From Spirochaetales bacterium Spiro_07 (GTDB lineage: Bacteria; Spirochaetota; Spirochaetia; Treponematales; Treponemataceae), in assembly GCA_001603145.1 (NCBI GenBank), contig LVBI01000004.1, forward strand, positions 30,567 through 94,566: a stretch of DNA of 64,000 nt, in the 5' to 3' direction. The position numbers and the translations under genes are program-made. Below are positions 17,941-28,100 of this stretch, piece by piece. The notes beneath the pieces were generated by a model, which saw nothing but the letters and a program-made list of their open reading frames with translations, had not been told where the DNA came from and ran no database searches. Numbering within the stretch: the first letter of the stretch is position 1; each line of letters begins with the position of its first letter.

Positions 17941-18714
17941 ATGATAACTATGAGCAAAACTTATTCACGAAAAATGAAGAACGCTGCAATTAATCCTGAT
18001 TTTTTGAGATTCTTAGTTTGTCTTTTTATTTGTGCTTTGCTTGTTTTGGCTATTACAACGAAATTGCAGCCTGCTATTCAGAATGCCGGTAATGAAATTA
18101 TTCAGTTGGAACCTGCTGTAGAAGAAATTCCTTCTGTAAACCCTGATGATTTTCAGAAGATTGCCGTAAACCATGCCCGCAAAACTGATTCGGGGCTTTT
18201 GCTTTACAGAGATGAAGCTTCAAGACCGAAAGTTGTCTGGTTTTACAGCCACATAACCGGCAGCGAGTCTGTTGCAAACGCGATTCTTGTGAATGCAGAT
18301 AAAAATGATATTCCGCTTTCTCTTGCGTTTGCCCTTTCTTATGTTGAAAGCCGCTATAAGGCAAAGGCCGTAAACCACAACAAGAATTCAACAACAGACC
18401 GCGGCTTGTTTCAGCTTAACAGCGCGTCTTTCTCAAAGCTTTCTGAAGAAGAGTGCTTCAACCCGGACATAAACGCAAAGCATGGCTTGACCCATTTGCG
18501 CTTCTGCCTTGACACAGCCGGAAACGAAGTTGCGGCTCTTGCAATGTACAATGCCGGAACTGTAAAGGTTAAATCGGGTTCTACACCGCAGATGACGCTT
18601 GACTACGTTTCAAAAATCATGAGCTACCGCGAAGGGCTTGATTCGCTGTTCGCGCAAGAAGTTGTTGCAAAGCTTGAAACCAGTCAGCCTGTAAGGGTTG
18701 CTGTTCTTAACTAG
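17941..18714 (+). CDS. Membrane-anchored lytic transglycosylase (SLT fold)
   Basis: 257 residues from the ATG at 17941 (MITMSKTYS), the position predicted by the promoter; the longer frame from 17878 runs through the promoter. One N-terminal membrane helix (FLRFLVCLFICALLVLAIT, about 20-40), then a periplasmic SLT domain. The catalytic Glu is in ALSYVESRYKAKAV, followed by RGLFQLNSASF and ALAMYNAGTVKV, the standard SLT landmarks. Cleaves peptidoglycan glycan strands. It is 8 bp upstream of a radical-SAM gene in the same direction, so co-transcription is likely, though the functional link is unclear. Confidence 0.9.
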   Translation: MITMSKTYSRKMKNAAINPDFLRFLVCLFICALLVLAITTKLQPAIQNAGNEIIQLEPAVEEIPSVNPDDFQKIAVNHARKTDSGLLLYRDEASRPKVVWFYSHITGSESVANAILVNADKNDIPLSLAFALSYVESRYKAKAVNHNKNSTTDRGLFQLNSASFSKLSEEECFNPDINAKHGLTHLRFCLDTAGNEVAALAMYNAGTVKVKSGSTPQMTLDYVSKIMSYREGLDSLFAQEVVAKLETSQPVRVAVLN

Positions 18715-18722
18715 CATAATCA

Positions 18723-19736
18723 ATGAGCGATTCGTCTGTCTTTTATAGGTCGTGCCTTCTCTGCCCAAGACGCTGCAATGCAAACAGAAACAGCGGAAAA
18801 CTTGGCTTTTGTGCCGAAACTTCGGAGCTTAAGCTTGCGTGGGCAGGGCTTCACTTTGGCGAAGAGCCTTTCATCACCGCTGCCGGCGGTTCGGGCACAA
18901 TCTTCGTTACGGGCTGCAACCTAAAATGCGCTTTCTGCCAGAATTATCAGATTTCGCAAAAAGGCACAGGTTCAGCCGTAGGGCAGGAATTGTTCATACG
19001 AATTTGCCTTGCGCTTCAAGAAGCAGGCGCAGAAAACATCAACATAGTGACCGGCAGCCATGCAATTGCTTCTTTAGCACCTTTCTTGAGATGCGCCAAG
19101 TCTTCGGGCTTAAAAATTCCAGTCTGCTGGAACTGTTCGGCGTATGAATCGATTGAAGCGCTTGAACTGCTTTCAGATGTGGTGGACATTTGGCTGCCTG
19201 ACTTGAAGACGCTCAACCCTCTTATAAGCGAAGCAGTTTTTGCCGCAAAAGATTATCCGCAAGTTGCAAAGCGGGCAATAAAATGGATGATTGAGCACAG
19301 CAATCCTGAATTCACTACAGTTTTTGACAAGCAGGGTAAAAAACATCAGAAAATGCTTTCGGGCGTAATCGTGCGTCACCTTGCTTTACCCGGTAGAATC
19401 GAGGATTCTGCACTAGTTCTCGACTGGTTCGAGAAACACGCTGACAAAAGGGCTTATCTTTCGTTGATGAGCCAGTATACGCCCGTGCCTTTCAGCCAAG
19501 AAGAGATGCAGCAGCGGCAAAAAGCGTTGAGCGCGTTTCAGAACCGCTACATTGAGCAAGACGAATTCGACAAGCTACAGCAGTTGATAGAATCTTATGA
19601 AATTGAAAATGGCTTTTACCAAGAACTTGTGCAAGACACCGAATGGCTGCCCGATTTTAACCGCGTTCAGCCTTTCTCTTCTGAGCTTGCCCGCCCAATC
19701 TGGCATTGGTCAAATCCTTCCGAGATAATCCGCTGA
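18723..19736 (+). CDS. Radical SAM protein, PflX-like (COG1313-type)
   Basis: 337 residues. The N-terminal Cys cluster CLLCPRRCNANRNSGKLGFC (residues 10-29) is the signature of the PflX / pyruvate-formate-lyase-activase-like group. The radical SAM motif is CNLKCAFCQNYQIS (C-x3-C-x2-C) near residue 66. It also has GTIFVTG before the motif and VDIWLPDLK later. A segment at about residues 185-210 (IEHSNPEFTTVFDKQGKKHQ) looks like an insertion relative to the short family members. The family presumably activates a glycyl-radical or related enzyme, but the target is unknown and none is visible nearby. Co-transcribed with the lytic transglycosylase gene. Confidence 0.86.
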   Translation: MSDSSVFYRSCLLCPRRCNANRNSGKLGFCAETSELKLAWAGLHFGEEPFITAAGGSGTIFVTGCNLKCAFCQNYQISQKGTGSAVGQELFIRICLALQEAGAENINIVTGSHAIASLAPFLRCAKSSGLKIPVCWNCSAYESIEALELLSDVVDIWLPDLKTLNPLISEAVFAAKDYPQVAKRAIKWMIEHSNPEFTTVFDKQGKKHQKMLSGVIVRHLALPGRIEDSALVLDWFEKHADKRAYLSLMSQYTPVPFSQEEMQQRQKALSAFQNRYIEQDEFDKLQQLIESYEIENGFYQELVQDTEWLPDFNRVQPFSSELARPIWHWSNPSEIIR

Positions 19737-19756
19737 GGTGCGGTTAGTTTGTGCGC

Positions 19757-19910
19757 AGCTTGCACCGGCTCGTGGTTGCACCAGCTTTTGTGGGTGTGCC
19801 GCTGCACCAACTTTGTATGCCGTTACACCAGATTTTGCGTGGCGCGTTTGTGCTGGCGCTTGCAAACACTGCTGATTCGCACCAGCTGATTTCCGCCCGG
19901 CACCAAGCTT
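19757..19910. repeat. Degenerate tandem repeat around GCACCAgCTTT
   Basis: Downstream of the radical-SAM gene, GCACC-rich units recur every 18-25 bp: GCACCGGCT, GCACCAGCTTTTGTG, GCACCAACTTTGT, ACACCAGATTTTGCG, the inverted GTGCTGGCGCTT, GCACCAGCTGATTT and GCACCAAGCTT. It lies in the gap between two converging genes. Confidence 0.5.
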
Positions 19911-19913
19911 AAG

Positions 19914-20318
19914 CTACAGCACCTTTCTTTCGACGATTGCGCTCATTATAGAAGAAAGCACTTCAAGCGGCAAATCTTCTGCTTCTGCATTGACTGTATC
20001 GTTGATTTCAGCCCAGTCTTTTTTGGGAAAATCCTGGTCTGGCTCAAGCTGACCGTCAAAAAGAGCAAGCACATTTGCAAGCCAGTCTATGTTCGTTTTC
20101 TGCGGTTCTTCCGCAAGATTCGCGCTTTTCTGAATGTAAGTCTGCTCCCAATATTCGGCGAGCGGCTCTGCAATGCATTCCAAGCCTCTGCTGTATGAAA
20201 TGAAAAGCTTTTCTATGGCGCGGCTCGCCCTCAAGCCGTCGTAATTTCCGTTGTGGTCTGCGCGTTCATGCTTAAGGCAGCGCTGAACGTCGGCGTAAAA
20301 TTTTCCTAAATCTGTCAT
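19914..20318 (-). CDS. Hypothetical cytosolic protein (134 aa)
   Basis: 134 residues from the ATG at 20318 (MTDLGKFYADVQRCLKHERA); an 8-codon longer frame is disfavoured because its first codons overlap a -10-like TATCAT 6 nt before this ATG. The protein is helical and acidic, with no membrane segment and no motif I recognise. Conserved-looking parts are DHNGNYDGLRASRAIEKLFI and PLEVLSSIMSAIVERKVL. It stands alone and converges with the radical-SAM gene. Function unknown. Confidence 0.75.
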   Translation of the reverse strand: MTDLGKFYADVQRCLKHERADHNGNYDGLRASRAIEKLFISYSRGLECIAEPLAEYWEQTYIQKSANLAEEPQKTNIDWLANVLALFDGQLEPDQDFPKKDWAEINDTVNAEAEDLPLEVLSSIMSAIVERKVL

Positions 20319-20324
20319 AGCCTT

Positions 20325-20330
20325 ATGATA
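20325..20330 (-). promoter_or_regulatory. -10 box of the hypothetical gene at 20318, predicted leaderless
   Basis: TATCAT on the minus strand (5 of 6 bases of the consensus) lies 6 nt before the ATG. The -35 region is weak (TATAAA). Confidence 0.5.
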
Positions 20331-20507
20331 ACCGATTTTCAAATAAGTTTATAGGCTTTGAAGTTTTGCGTAAAGAATTCTGGCAAGAAATCTTTTTGCA
20401 TGATTAAAGCGCGGTAATTTTGATAATTCTTTATTTTGAAAAGATTTATGCTTTGTTTTGCGCGCGTCCGTCTATTGCAAAATAGGCGCAAAAAATTGAA
20501 TTTTTTC

Positions 20508-20536
20508 TTGACTTTAAATCTAAGTAAACGTAAACT
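20508..20536 (+). promoter_or_regulatory. Promoter of the PTS IIA gene, predicted leaderless
   Basis: TTGACT (20508-20513), 17 bp, TAAACT (20531-20536), then 6 nt to the ATG at 20543. Confidence 0.65.
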
Positions 20537-20542
20537 GAGTTT

Positions 20543-20989
20543 ATGAACTTAAGAACTGTTTTAACCACTGACACTGTAAACTTGCATCTCAAAGGCACAA
20601 CAAAAGAGCAGATTATTGATGAGATGCTTGATATTTTGGTAAATGCTGGCAAGGTAAAAGATAAAGAGACTGCAAAAGCTTGTGTTCTTGACCGCGAACA
20701 TAAGATGTCTACCGGCATGAAGCATGGAATCGCCATTCCGCACGGAAAGACTGATACTGTTGACGATTTGGTTGCTTGTATCGGTATTTCTGATAATCCT
20801 GTTGATTTCGATTCGCTCGACCAGGAACCATGCCGTATTTTCATTATGACATTGTCTCCAGTCAACAAGACAGGTCCGCATCTTCAGTTCCTCGCTGAAG
20901 TAAGCCTTCTTTTCAAGAGCGCTGAAAAACGTCAGGAAATTTTGAAGACTGTTGATAAAGCAGAAGTTATCAGAATTTTGACTGAATAG
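20543..20989 (+). CDS. PTS IIA protein of the nitrogen/fructose type (PtsN-like)
   Basis: 148 residues, a single IIA domain. It starts MNLRTVLTTDTVNLHLKGTTKEQIIDEML as in the EIIA-Ntr/Fru family. The phosphorylated histidine is in MKHGIAIPHGKTD near residue 68, and PHLQFLAEVSLLFKSAEKR is the usual C-terminal motif. With no IIB/IIC gene in the window it more likely has a regulatory than a transport role. It would be phosphorylated by HPr, which in turn gets phosphate from the EI encoded at 8379. Monocistronic, with its own promoter and terminator. Confidence 0.92.
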   Translation: MNLRTVLTTDTVNLHLKGTTKEQIIDEMLDILVNAGKVKDKETAKACVLDREHKMSTGMKHGIAIPHGKTDTVDDLVACIGISDNPVDFDSLDQEPCRIFIMTLSPVNKTGPHLQFLAEVSLLFKSAEKRQEILKTVDKAEVIRILTE

Positions 20990-21014
20990 TCTGAAATTTT
21001 GTTTTTCTAACGTG

Positions 21015-21048
21015 AATAGACCGCTGTTCTGGCGGTCTATTGTTTTTT
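21015..21048 (+). terminator. Terminator after the PTS IIA gene
   Basis: AATAGACCGC / GCGGTCTATT stem with a TGTTCTG loop, followed by GTTTTTT; 26 bp after the stop codon. Confidence 0.9.
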
Positions 21049-21072
21049 ATAGCGAATTCCTAAAAAGAAATT

Positions 21073-21603
21073 ATGAAACTATCAGAAAAAGACTATTTTG
21101 CGCAAGATTATAAGCTTGCAACCGCAGCCGGAAAGCAATTTGAATCGGCGTCCATCATTAAGCTTTCGTCAAAAGACAATTTTGAACCAATCGAAAAAGC
21201 CCAAAAAGACAAGCTTTGTATAATTGAATTTGACTCTGCTTTTGCAGGCGTTGCGCCAGATGAATTCGATGAAGCCTTTCTTGCGTCTTTCCGCGAAAGC
21301 TTGAAAAAGCTTGAAGAGGGCGGCGCAGCATTCTTGCTCAAGCCTTTGCTTGCCGGTGCTGTTGCCACAGAAGAAGCAGCAGAAAACTTGAACGCGCTTT
21401 TCTATCATATTGCGCGCCGCCTTAAAGACTGCGCCTGTGTTGCAGGTTTTGACTTATCAGCTTTAGACGCAGATGTTAAGCGCAAAGCCGCCGTTATAGA
21501 TGCGCTCAAAAAGAAACACCCCGAATATGTCTATTTGCTTAAAGACAAAGCAGAAGCCGCTGCTATTGAAGGTGATTATCCGGGGCGGCTTGTGCTTTAC
21601 TAG
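21073..21603 (+). CDS. Hypothetical protein (176 aa), helical
   Basis: 176 residues, MKLSEKDYFAQDYKLATAAG. Alternating helical and beta-like segments, including DKLCIIEFDSAFAGVAPDEF and GAAFLLKPLLAGAVATEEAA, suggest an alpha/beta fold. The composition (rich in Lys, Ala, Glu) matches neighbouring chromosomal genes, so it does not look foreign. No signal peptide or membrane segment, and no family recognised. It stands alone between the IIA terminator and an XRE-type gene. Confidence 0.75.
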   Translation: MKLSEKDYFAQDYKLATAAGKQFESASIIKLSSKDNFEPIEKAQKDKLCIIEFDSAFAGVAPDEFDEAFLASFRESLKKLEEGGAAFLLKPLLAGAVATEEAAENLNALFYHIARRLKDCACVAGFDLSALDADVKRKAAVIDALKKKHPEYVYLLKDKAEAAAIEGDYPGRLVLY

Positions 21604-21903
21604 CTGATTACCGGCTTTCATGTTGTGCGCGGCCAGTGCCTAAGCTTTGAGTGTGGCGCGCGCTGTGCATGTCTAGCAGCCTTTTCAACTCTGTCATTGT
21701 TTTATAGCAACAGATTTTCTCCCGTATTTTCAACTTTCCGTTGAGTCATTTCCAAAAATAAATTGTTAGGATTTTTCTTAGACATCTGCTAATATACAAT
21801 TACCGCGCGGAATTAAAGACTGGCAGCTTTCAGTTCTGTCACCCTGAACTTGTTTCAGGGTCTCATAAATCAAGCTTGCCGGAACACAAGGAGACAAAAC
21901 AAA
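21604..21903. other. Intergenic region before the XRE-TPR-like gene
   Basis: About 300 bp without a supported gene. It contains GTCACCCTGAAC / GTTTCAGGGTCTC at 21838-21864, a member of the dispersed GTCATnCTGAA hairpin family, and the AGGAG ribosome site of the next gene. The promoter was not identified. Confidence 0.5.
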
Positions 21904-23040
21904 ATGAAAAACTCAATTGGTTCAAACATCAAATATTACAGAAAGCAGCTGGGGCTCACACAGGAAGAACTTGCGGGCCAGCTCTTTGTAACTTCTCAGG
22001 CGGTGAGCAAATGGGAAAGCGACGCGGGTCTGCCGGATACTGCGCAGATTGTTCCACTGGCGAAAGTGCTCAATATTTCAACTGACGCACTTTTTGGCCT
22101 TGAGCAGGGAAATTATGATGCAGTGACAGCCGCAAAGGTTCATGTAAAATTCCGCGAGCTGCGCAGTCAGATTGATAAAAAGAAGGGAGCTCTGGAAGCT
22201 TGCGAATATCTTCTTTCTGAATGCGAGGCAAATCCCTTGAACTTTGAAATCTACATGTACTTTGTTCAGAGTGTTGCAAACTTAAGCCGCAATATCGATC
22301 CATTCGGCGAATACAAAAAAGGCATGAATGAAACCTACGACAAATATTTTGACGAGGCTTTGAAAAAGTCTGTTCAGGTTATCCGCTACTGCAAGGAAGA
22401 AGATTTTGTTGAAAAAACTCACTTCGCTCTTTCCTGGATTTACATTCACTGCAAGGAATACGAAAAGGCTCGCGAACACATAGCAAAGCTTCCGAGCATA
22501 AAATCTAACATGCTCAAGGAAAGTATTCTTGCCAAACTGGAAGGCTTTGAAAATGGCGTAGAGGCACAGCTTAAGGCCCAGCACAATAATTCTCAGCTCA
22601 TGTGCCTGCCCTTCAACAAGGAGTTTGTATATTCCGCAGAAACTTATTTCTGGAACAAGCCTGAACTGGCGGCCGACTATTGCGAATGGGCTTTGAACAT
22701 AATTTTTGCAATCTGCAAGGATCCGACAATGAAGCCATTCTGCCAGGGCTTTGTGAAGGATTTGTATGCCTTTAAGATTTGTGGTGAACTGAAATCCGGT
22801 CGCGCCGAAAATATCAAAGCCGCCCGCAAAGATTTTGCCGCACTCAAAAAACTGATTTATGATTATGTCGATTTTTGCGCAGCCGAGTTTGAGCGTAAAG
22901 ACCTTCTGAATGTCTATGACGAAAAGGGCATCCTGAATATGAAGCTTTACACAAAAGAAGATGGTGACCGCCGCATAAAAGAACTTGAAGAAAAAATCAA
23001 AAACTGGTGCGGCGAGGAAGCACTAAAGAAAGTATTGTAA
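21904..23040 (+). CDS. XRE-type regulator with a large helical C-terminal domain
   Basis: 378 residues from the ATG at 21904 (AAGGAG 10 nt upstream). The N-terminal helix-turn-helix is residues 3-65: IGSNIKYYRKQLGLTQEELA, then QLFVTSQAVSKWESDAGLPD and STDALFGLE. The rest (about 75-378) is helical with TPR-like spacing of aromatic and small residues (CEYLLSECEANPLNFEIYMY, FALSWIYIHCKEYEKAREHI). Similar proteins in Firmicutes and spirochetes are regulators that sense a ligand or peptide through the helical part. The target is unknown. Its low-GC codon use and strong ribosome site differ slightly from the neighbours. Confidence 0.85.
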   Translation: MKNSIGSNIKYYRKQLGLTQEELAGQLFVTSQAVSKWESDAGLPDTAQIVPLAKVLNISTDALFGLEQGNYDAVTAAKVHVKFRELRSQIDKKKGALEACEYLLSECEANPLNFEIYMYFVQSVANLSRNIDPFGEYKKGMNETYDKYFDEALKKSVQVIRYCKEEDFVEKTHFALSWIYIHCKEYEKAREHIAKLPSIKSNMLKESILAKLEGFENGVEAQLKAQHNNSQLMCLPFNKEFVYSAETYFWNKPELAADYCEWALNIIFAICKDPTMKPFCQGFVKDLYAFKICGELKSGRAENIKAARKDFAALKKLIYDYVDFCAAEFERKDLLNVYDEKGILNMKLYTKEDGDRRIKELEEKIKNWCGEEALKKVL

Positions 23041-23162
23041 GTTTTTGGTATCTCTTTGGAAAAAAGCAAACATACGGGATTCTGATGCTTAGAAACGCAG
23101 CTGCTTCCGAACAGCTCTGTGTTTTTCAAAGCTTTTTTCTGGTAATTGCCAAATTTCTGTGT

Positions 23163-23168
23163 TAGAAT
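23163..23168 (+). promoter_or_regulatory. -10 box of malQ
   Basis: TAGAAT lies 8 nt before the malQ ATG at 23177, giving a predicted leaderless or near-leaderless start. The matching -35 region is weak (TGGTAA at 17-bp spacing). Confidence 0.45.
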
Positions 23169-23176
23169 ATTTTGCA

Positions 23177-25144
23177 ATGACTAAGAAACAGAACAATAAA
23201 TTACCACATTTGACCGGCACAGCCGTGCCTGTCAGTGCTTTGAAAACTTCCGAAAGCTGCGGTTGCGGCGAATTCCTTGATCTTATTCCCTTTGCAGAGT
23301 TCTGCGCTTCATGCGGGCTAAAGCTTATTCAGCTTCTGCCTGTAAATGATACTGGAACTGAAAGTTCGCCTTACAGCGCGCTTTCTGCATTTGCGCTCAA
23401 CCCGATTTATATGCGCCTGCAAGCCCTGCCCGAAGCTAAAAACTTCAAGGTGCAGATTACAAAGCTTTGCAAGAAACATGCCGGAAAGAGCCGCTTCAAC
23501 TACCGTGAGCTTAGGCAAGACAAAATAGAGCTTCTCATCAAGATATTCGGCGAAGAAGCGGACAAGCTGATAAAAGACATCGCGCTTAATAACTGGATTA
23601 AGGCGCACGAATGGATTGTGCCTTACGCTGTGTTTATGCAGAAGAAGCATGAAAATCACGAAGCTTCTTGGAAAAGCTGGGCAGACAATTCTGCCGGCGC
23701 GAAAGAGCTGATTCAATCTGAATGGAAGAAAACTTCAAAAAAGAAGAACCACTATTTCTGGGCGTGGGTTCAGATGCGCCTTGACGAGCAGTTTTCTCAA
23801 GCTGCTGAAGAAGTGCGCAAAGCCGGGCTTATTCTCAAAGGCGACATTCCGATTATGATGAACGAAGATTCGGTTGATGTCTGGTCTTGCCCCGAATATT
23901 TCAACATGAGTCTTCGCGCCGGTGCGCCAGCCGACGGTTTTAACCCGCTCGGGCAAAACTGGGGCTTTCCGATTTACAATTGGGAAAATCTTAAAGCAGA
24001 CGATTATTCGTGGTGGAAAAAGCGCCTTGCGAGCGCTGCAGCTTATTACGATGCATATAGAATTGACCACGTTCTCGGTTTTTTCCGCATTTGGGCTGTG
24101 CCTGAAGGCGAAAGAACGGCCGCGCTCGGTTATACGCAGCCGCTTGTCTGCATTACAACAAAAGAGCTTGCCGCGCTCGGTTTTACGCCGGAACGCATAC
24201 GCTGGCTTTCAAAGCCGCATGTGCCTACACGTGAAATTGAAGCCGTAAACAACAACGACTATCTTGGAACGCACGGCATTCTTCATAAATTGATGGACAG
24301 AATCGGCGAAGAAGAGATGTGGCTTTTCAAAGAAGAAATTGTCACAGACAGCGACATCATGAATGCGGAGCTGCCCGAAGCTGTGAAGAACAGATTGTGC
24401 GAATTCTGGCGCAACCGTGCAATTATTGAAGTTGCAAAAGGCAAGTTTACGCACAACTGGACTTACCGCGACTCAACAGCGTGGAAAAGTCTTTCTGGTG
24501 AAGAGCAGCAGCAGCTTGAAACGCTTTTCAAGGAAAAGCAGGCTAAAATGGAAAAGCTCTGGGAAAAGCAGGCAAAGACCATTCTCGGCGAGCTGACTTC
24601 AAGCGTGAGTATGATTCCATGTGCTGAAGATTTGGGCGTGAACCCCGAATCTGTGCCGCGCGTCATGAAAGCGCTGAACATTTTGAGCCTCCGTGTTATG
24701 CGCTGGTCAAGAATCTGGGACGAACCCGGTCAGCCTTACGTCAAACCTGAAGATTATCCGGAAGTGAGCGTGGCGTGCAATTCTGTGCATGATTCTTCAA
24801 CAACGAGAGGCTGGTGGCTTAACGAAAATGCGGGCAAAGATTTTATGCGCGATTTTCCGGCTGAAAATGGAATTACGCCCGACGGCTTTGACGAGCATAC
24901 GGCGGCATTTGTGCTTAAGACGATTGCAAGCGCAAAAAGCGCGTTCTGCATTCATCCGCTGCAAGATTTGCTGCATCTTTCGCCGTCTTATTACGACGAA
25001 AACCCCGAAAACGAGCGGATAAACATTCCGGGCAGTGTTACAGACTTCAACTGGACTTACAGAATTCCGAAACCTGTTGCACAGCTTGCAAAAGATAAGG
25101 CTTTGATTAATGCCATAAAGGAAATAGTTGCGGCTCATCGATAA
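23177..25144 (+). CDS. malQ: 4-alpha-glucanotransferase (amylomaltase, GH77)
   Basis: 655 residues from the ATG at 23177; the six extra upstream codons overlap the -10 box. GH77 enzymes move alpha-1,4-glucan segments between maltooligosaccharides in glycogen or maltose metabolism. Landmarks: LIQLLPVNDTGTESSPYSALSAFALNP (substrate loop), AYRIDHVLGFFRIWAVPEG (nucleophile Asp), PCAEDLGVNPESVP (acid/base Glu), CNSVHDSSTTRGWW (third catalytic Asp). An insertion of about 100 residues relative to short bacterial forms is visible at 110-230, where NHYFWAWVQMRLDEQFSQA occurs. Co-directional with the GH13 gene 39 bp downstream, so a two-gene alpha-glucan operon is likely. Confidence 0.95.
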   Translation: MTKKQNNKLPHLTGTAVPVSALKTSESCGCGEFLDLIPFAEFCASCGLKLIQLLPVNDTGTESSPYSALSAFALNPIYMRLQALPEAKNFKVQITKLCKKHAGKSRFNYRELRQDKIELLIKIFGEEADKLIKDIALNNWIKAHEWIVPYAVFMQKKHENHEASWKSWADNSAGAKELIQSEWKKTSKKKNHYFWAWVQMRLDEQFSQAAEEVRKAGLILKGDIPIMMNEDSVDVWSCPEYFNMSLRAGAPADGFNPLGQNWGFPIYNWENLKADDYSWWKKRLASAAAYYDAYRIDHVLGFFRIWAVPEGERTAALGYTQPLVCITTKELAALGFTPERIRWLSKPHVPTREIEAVNNNDYLGTHGILHKLMDRIGEEEMWLFKEEIVTDSDIMNAELPEAVKNRLCEFWRNRAIIEVAKGKFTHNWTYRDSTAWKSLSGEEQQQLETLFKEKQAKMEKLWEKQAKTILGELTSSVSMIPCAEDLGVNPESVPRVMKALNILSLRVMRWSRIWDEPGQPYVKPEDYPEVSVACNSVHDSSTTRGWWLNENAGKDFMRDFPAENGITPDGFDEHTAAFVLKTIASAKSAFCIHPLQDLLHLSPSYYDENPENERINIPGSVTDFNWTYRIPKPVAQLAKDKALINAIKEIVAAHR

Positions 25145-25183
25145 ACAGCCGAACTTTCTTAGATTTTGATTTTTGGAGCAGAT

Positions 25184-28100
25184 ATGAACGCTGATAAATT
25201 TGATACGATTTTTTCCGCTGAAGAAGAACTTCGGCTTTCAGAATACCCGTGGTTTGAGTTTCACGTTTCAAGAGAAATGCGCGACCGCTGTCAGTTTGAC
25301 GGCACACTTTTCGCAACAACCGGCAACGTGATTCTTGCAAATCTTAAGAACGTCCGTTTGTTCGCCAAGAAAATCAACGACACGATTGACCCGGTTCTTC
25401 ACCCTGAACAGATGATAAAAGCCGGCCAGCTTAACGCGATGGGGCTCATCGACGAGATTTTCCATTATGTGTGCTTCCTTTACCGCCGGGAAGTAAATCC
25501 ACAGGCGTTTGTTAATTTGCTGAAAATTTGTGACGACGAATTCGGCAAAGAAAACATCGACGAGCTACTTCTCGATTTTACAGGCGAGTTTCCGCCGAAT
25601 GACGTGTACAACAACGTGGTTTTTGCAGAAACATACCTTGAAAGCATCAACCCGGCGACCGGCATAAACAACCGCATAACCACGCTTGAAGAGATGATTC
25701 TTCTGCGCCTTGCGAACGAAAACCCGGCGTTTGAGCCTTTCCTCATGCTGTTCAGCGACAAAAACCTTGCGCAGAACCCGCTTTATGAAAAGCTCTGGCT
25801 TAAAATAAAGGAATACTTCGCCGGGCAGCCGAAATTCGGCCCGAAAAACAATGACCTGATTACAATGCTCAAAGAGCCTGTCGTTTTCAGCCCGAAAAGC
25901 TTGAAAGGCCAGCTCGATTATATCCGCACTTATTGGGCAGAATTGCTCGGTGACTGGCTCAAGCGGCTTCTTGCCGGAATCGATATGATTTCAGAAGAGG
26001 AAAAACCGGCTTGGCACGGCTTCGGCGGCGGCGACCTGCCACCGATGGACGCATACAATTATGATTATCTGACAAATGAATACGAACGCTACAGCCCTGA
26101 CCGCGACTGGATGCCGCGCGTTGTGCTTATGGCAAAAACCGTGCTTGTCTGGCTTGACCAGCTCAGCAGCAAATATCAGCGCGACATAAAACGCCTTGAC
26201 CAGATTCCTGATGAAGAGCTTGATTTGCTTGCACAGCGCGGCTTTACAGGCTTGTGGCTTATCGGCTTATGGGAACGTTCGCACGCAAGCCAGCGCATCA
26301 AGCAGATTAACGGCAACCCCGAAGCCGCCGCGAGCGCATATAGCCTTGAAGATTACAATATAGCTTCAAACCTCGGCGGCTGGGACGCGCTTGACAATCT
26401 GCGCCGCCGATGCTGGCAGCGCGGAATCCGCCTTGCTTCTGACATGGTGCCGAACCACACCGGTATGGACGCAAAATGGGTTGTTGAGCGGCCTGATTTG
26501 TTCATTCAGCGGCGCGACTGCCCGTTCCCGACTTATACGTTCAATGGCGAGAATCTTTCGCATGACGGCCGCGTGGGCATTTATCTTGAAGACCACTATT
26601 ACCAGAAATCAGACTGTGCTGTTGTGTTCAAGCGCGTAGACAATTACACAGGCGACGTGCGCTACATCTATCACGGAAACGACGGTACTGGAATGCCGTG
26701 GAACGATACGGCGCAAATTGACTTTTTGAACCCGGAAGCGCGTGAAGCCGTAATTCAGGAAATCCTTCACGTTGCAAGAAATTTCCCGATTATCCGCTTT
26801 GACGCGGCAATGGTTCTAGCCAAAAAGCACATAAAGCGCCTTTGGTACCCTGAACCTGGTGCAGGCGGCGACATTGCGACGCGCTCTGAATCAGCGTTGA
26901 GCCGCGAAGAATTTGAAGCGCGCATTCCGAATGAGTTCTGGCGCGAAGTAGTTGACCGCTGCGCTAAAGAAATTCCTGATACTCTGCTTCTTGCCGAAGC
27001 TTTCTGGATGATGGAAGGCTATTTTGTGCGCACGCTCGGTATGCACCGCGTTTACAACAGCGCGTTCATGAACATGCTCAAAAAAGAAGAGAACTACAAA
27101 TATCGGCAGACGGTCAAGAACACGCTTGAATTTGATCCGCAAGTTCTGCGCCGCTTCGTCAACTTTATGAACAACCCAGACGAAGAGACGGCGGTTGCAC
27201 AGTTCGGCAAAGGCGACAAATATTTCGGTGTTTGTACGCTCATGGTAACAATGCCGGGCTTGCCGATGTTCGGTCACGGTCAGATTGAAGGCTTCACCGA
27301 AAAATACGGCATGGAATATCAGAAGGCATATTGGAATGAAACGCCCGATTATGATTTGATAGACCGCCATAACCGCGAGATTTTCCCGCTGATGAAAAAG
27401 CGCTATCTCTTTGCCGAAGTTGACAATTTTTATTTTTATGATGTTTGGGATAATGGGCATGTAAACGAAAACGTATTCGCCTATTCAAATGCTTTCGGCG
27501 AAGAAAAAGCTGTTGTTTTCTATAACAATGTCTACCAGCAGGCTGTCGGCTGGATAAAAGAGTCTTGCCGCTACGCAGTTAAGACTGGCGAAGACAGTGT
27601 TGAGCAGCGCACATGCTCAATCGGCAATGCGCTCGGCCTTTCAACTTCAGACGGAATGTACTGCATTTTCCGCGAACAGCGCAGCAACTTGTGGTACATC
27701 CGCACATGCAAGGAAATTCACGAAAAAGGCTTGTTCCTAAGCCTTAACGGTTTTGAATCGCAAGTTTTGATGGATTTCAGCCAGGTTGAAGACGACGAAA
27801 CCGGAAAATACCGCATCTTGTACGAAACTCTTGGCGGCAGAGGCGTTGAAGACATTGAGATTGCGCTTCAAGAGATTTTCTTAAAAGACCTTTACAAAGC
27901 TTTGAGCGATTTTGCTTCTAAGGAATTGTTCGAGAGCTTCAAGTATATCTGCTCTCCGTCGGTTGTGCTGCAGCAGTCAAAGATAAAGCCACCGAAGCTT
28001 GCTGATGTCTTGAAGAAAGCCGAAGAACCGGGTTTAGCTTATTTTGCAAAGCTTGTCGAGTTTGTCCGCGGAAATTACGGCGCGTCTCAGCTTTTTGCAA

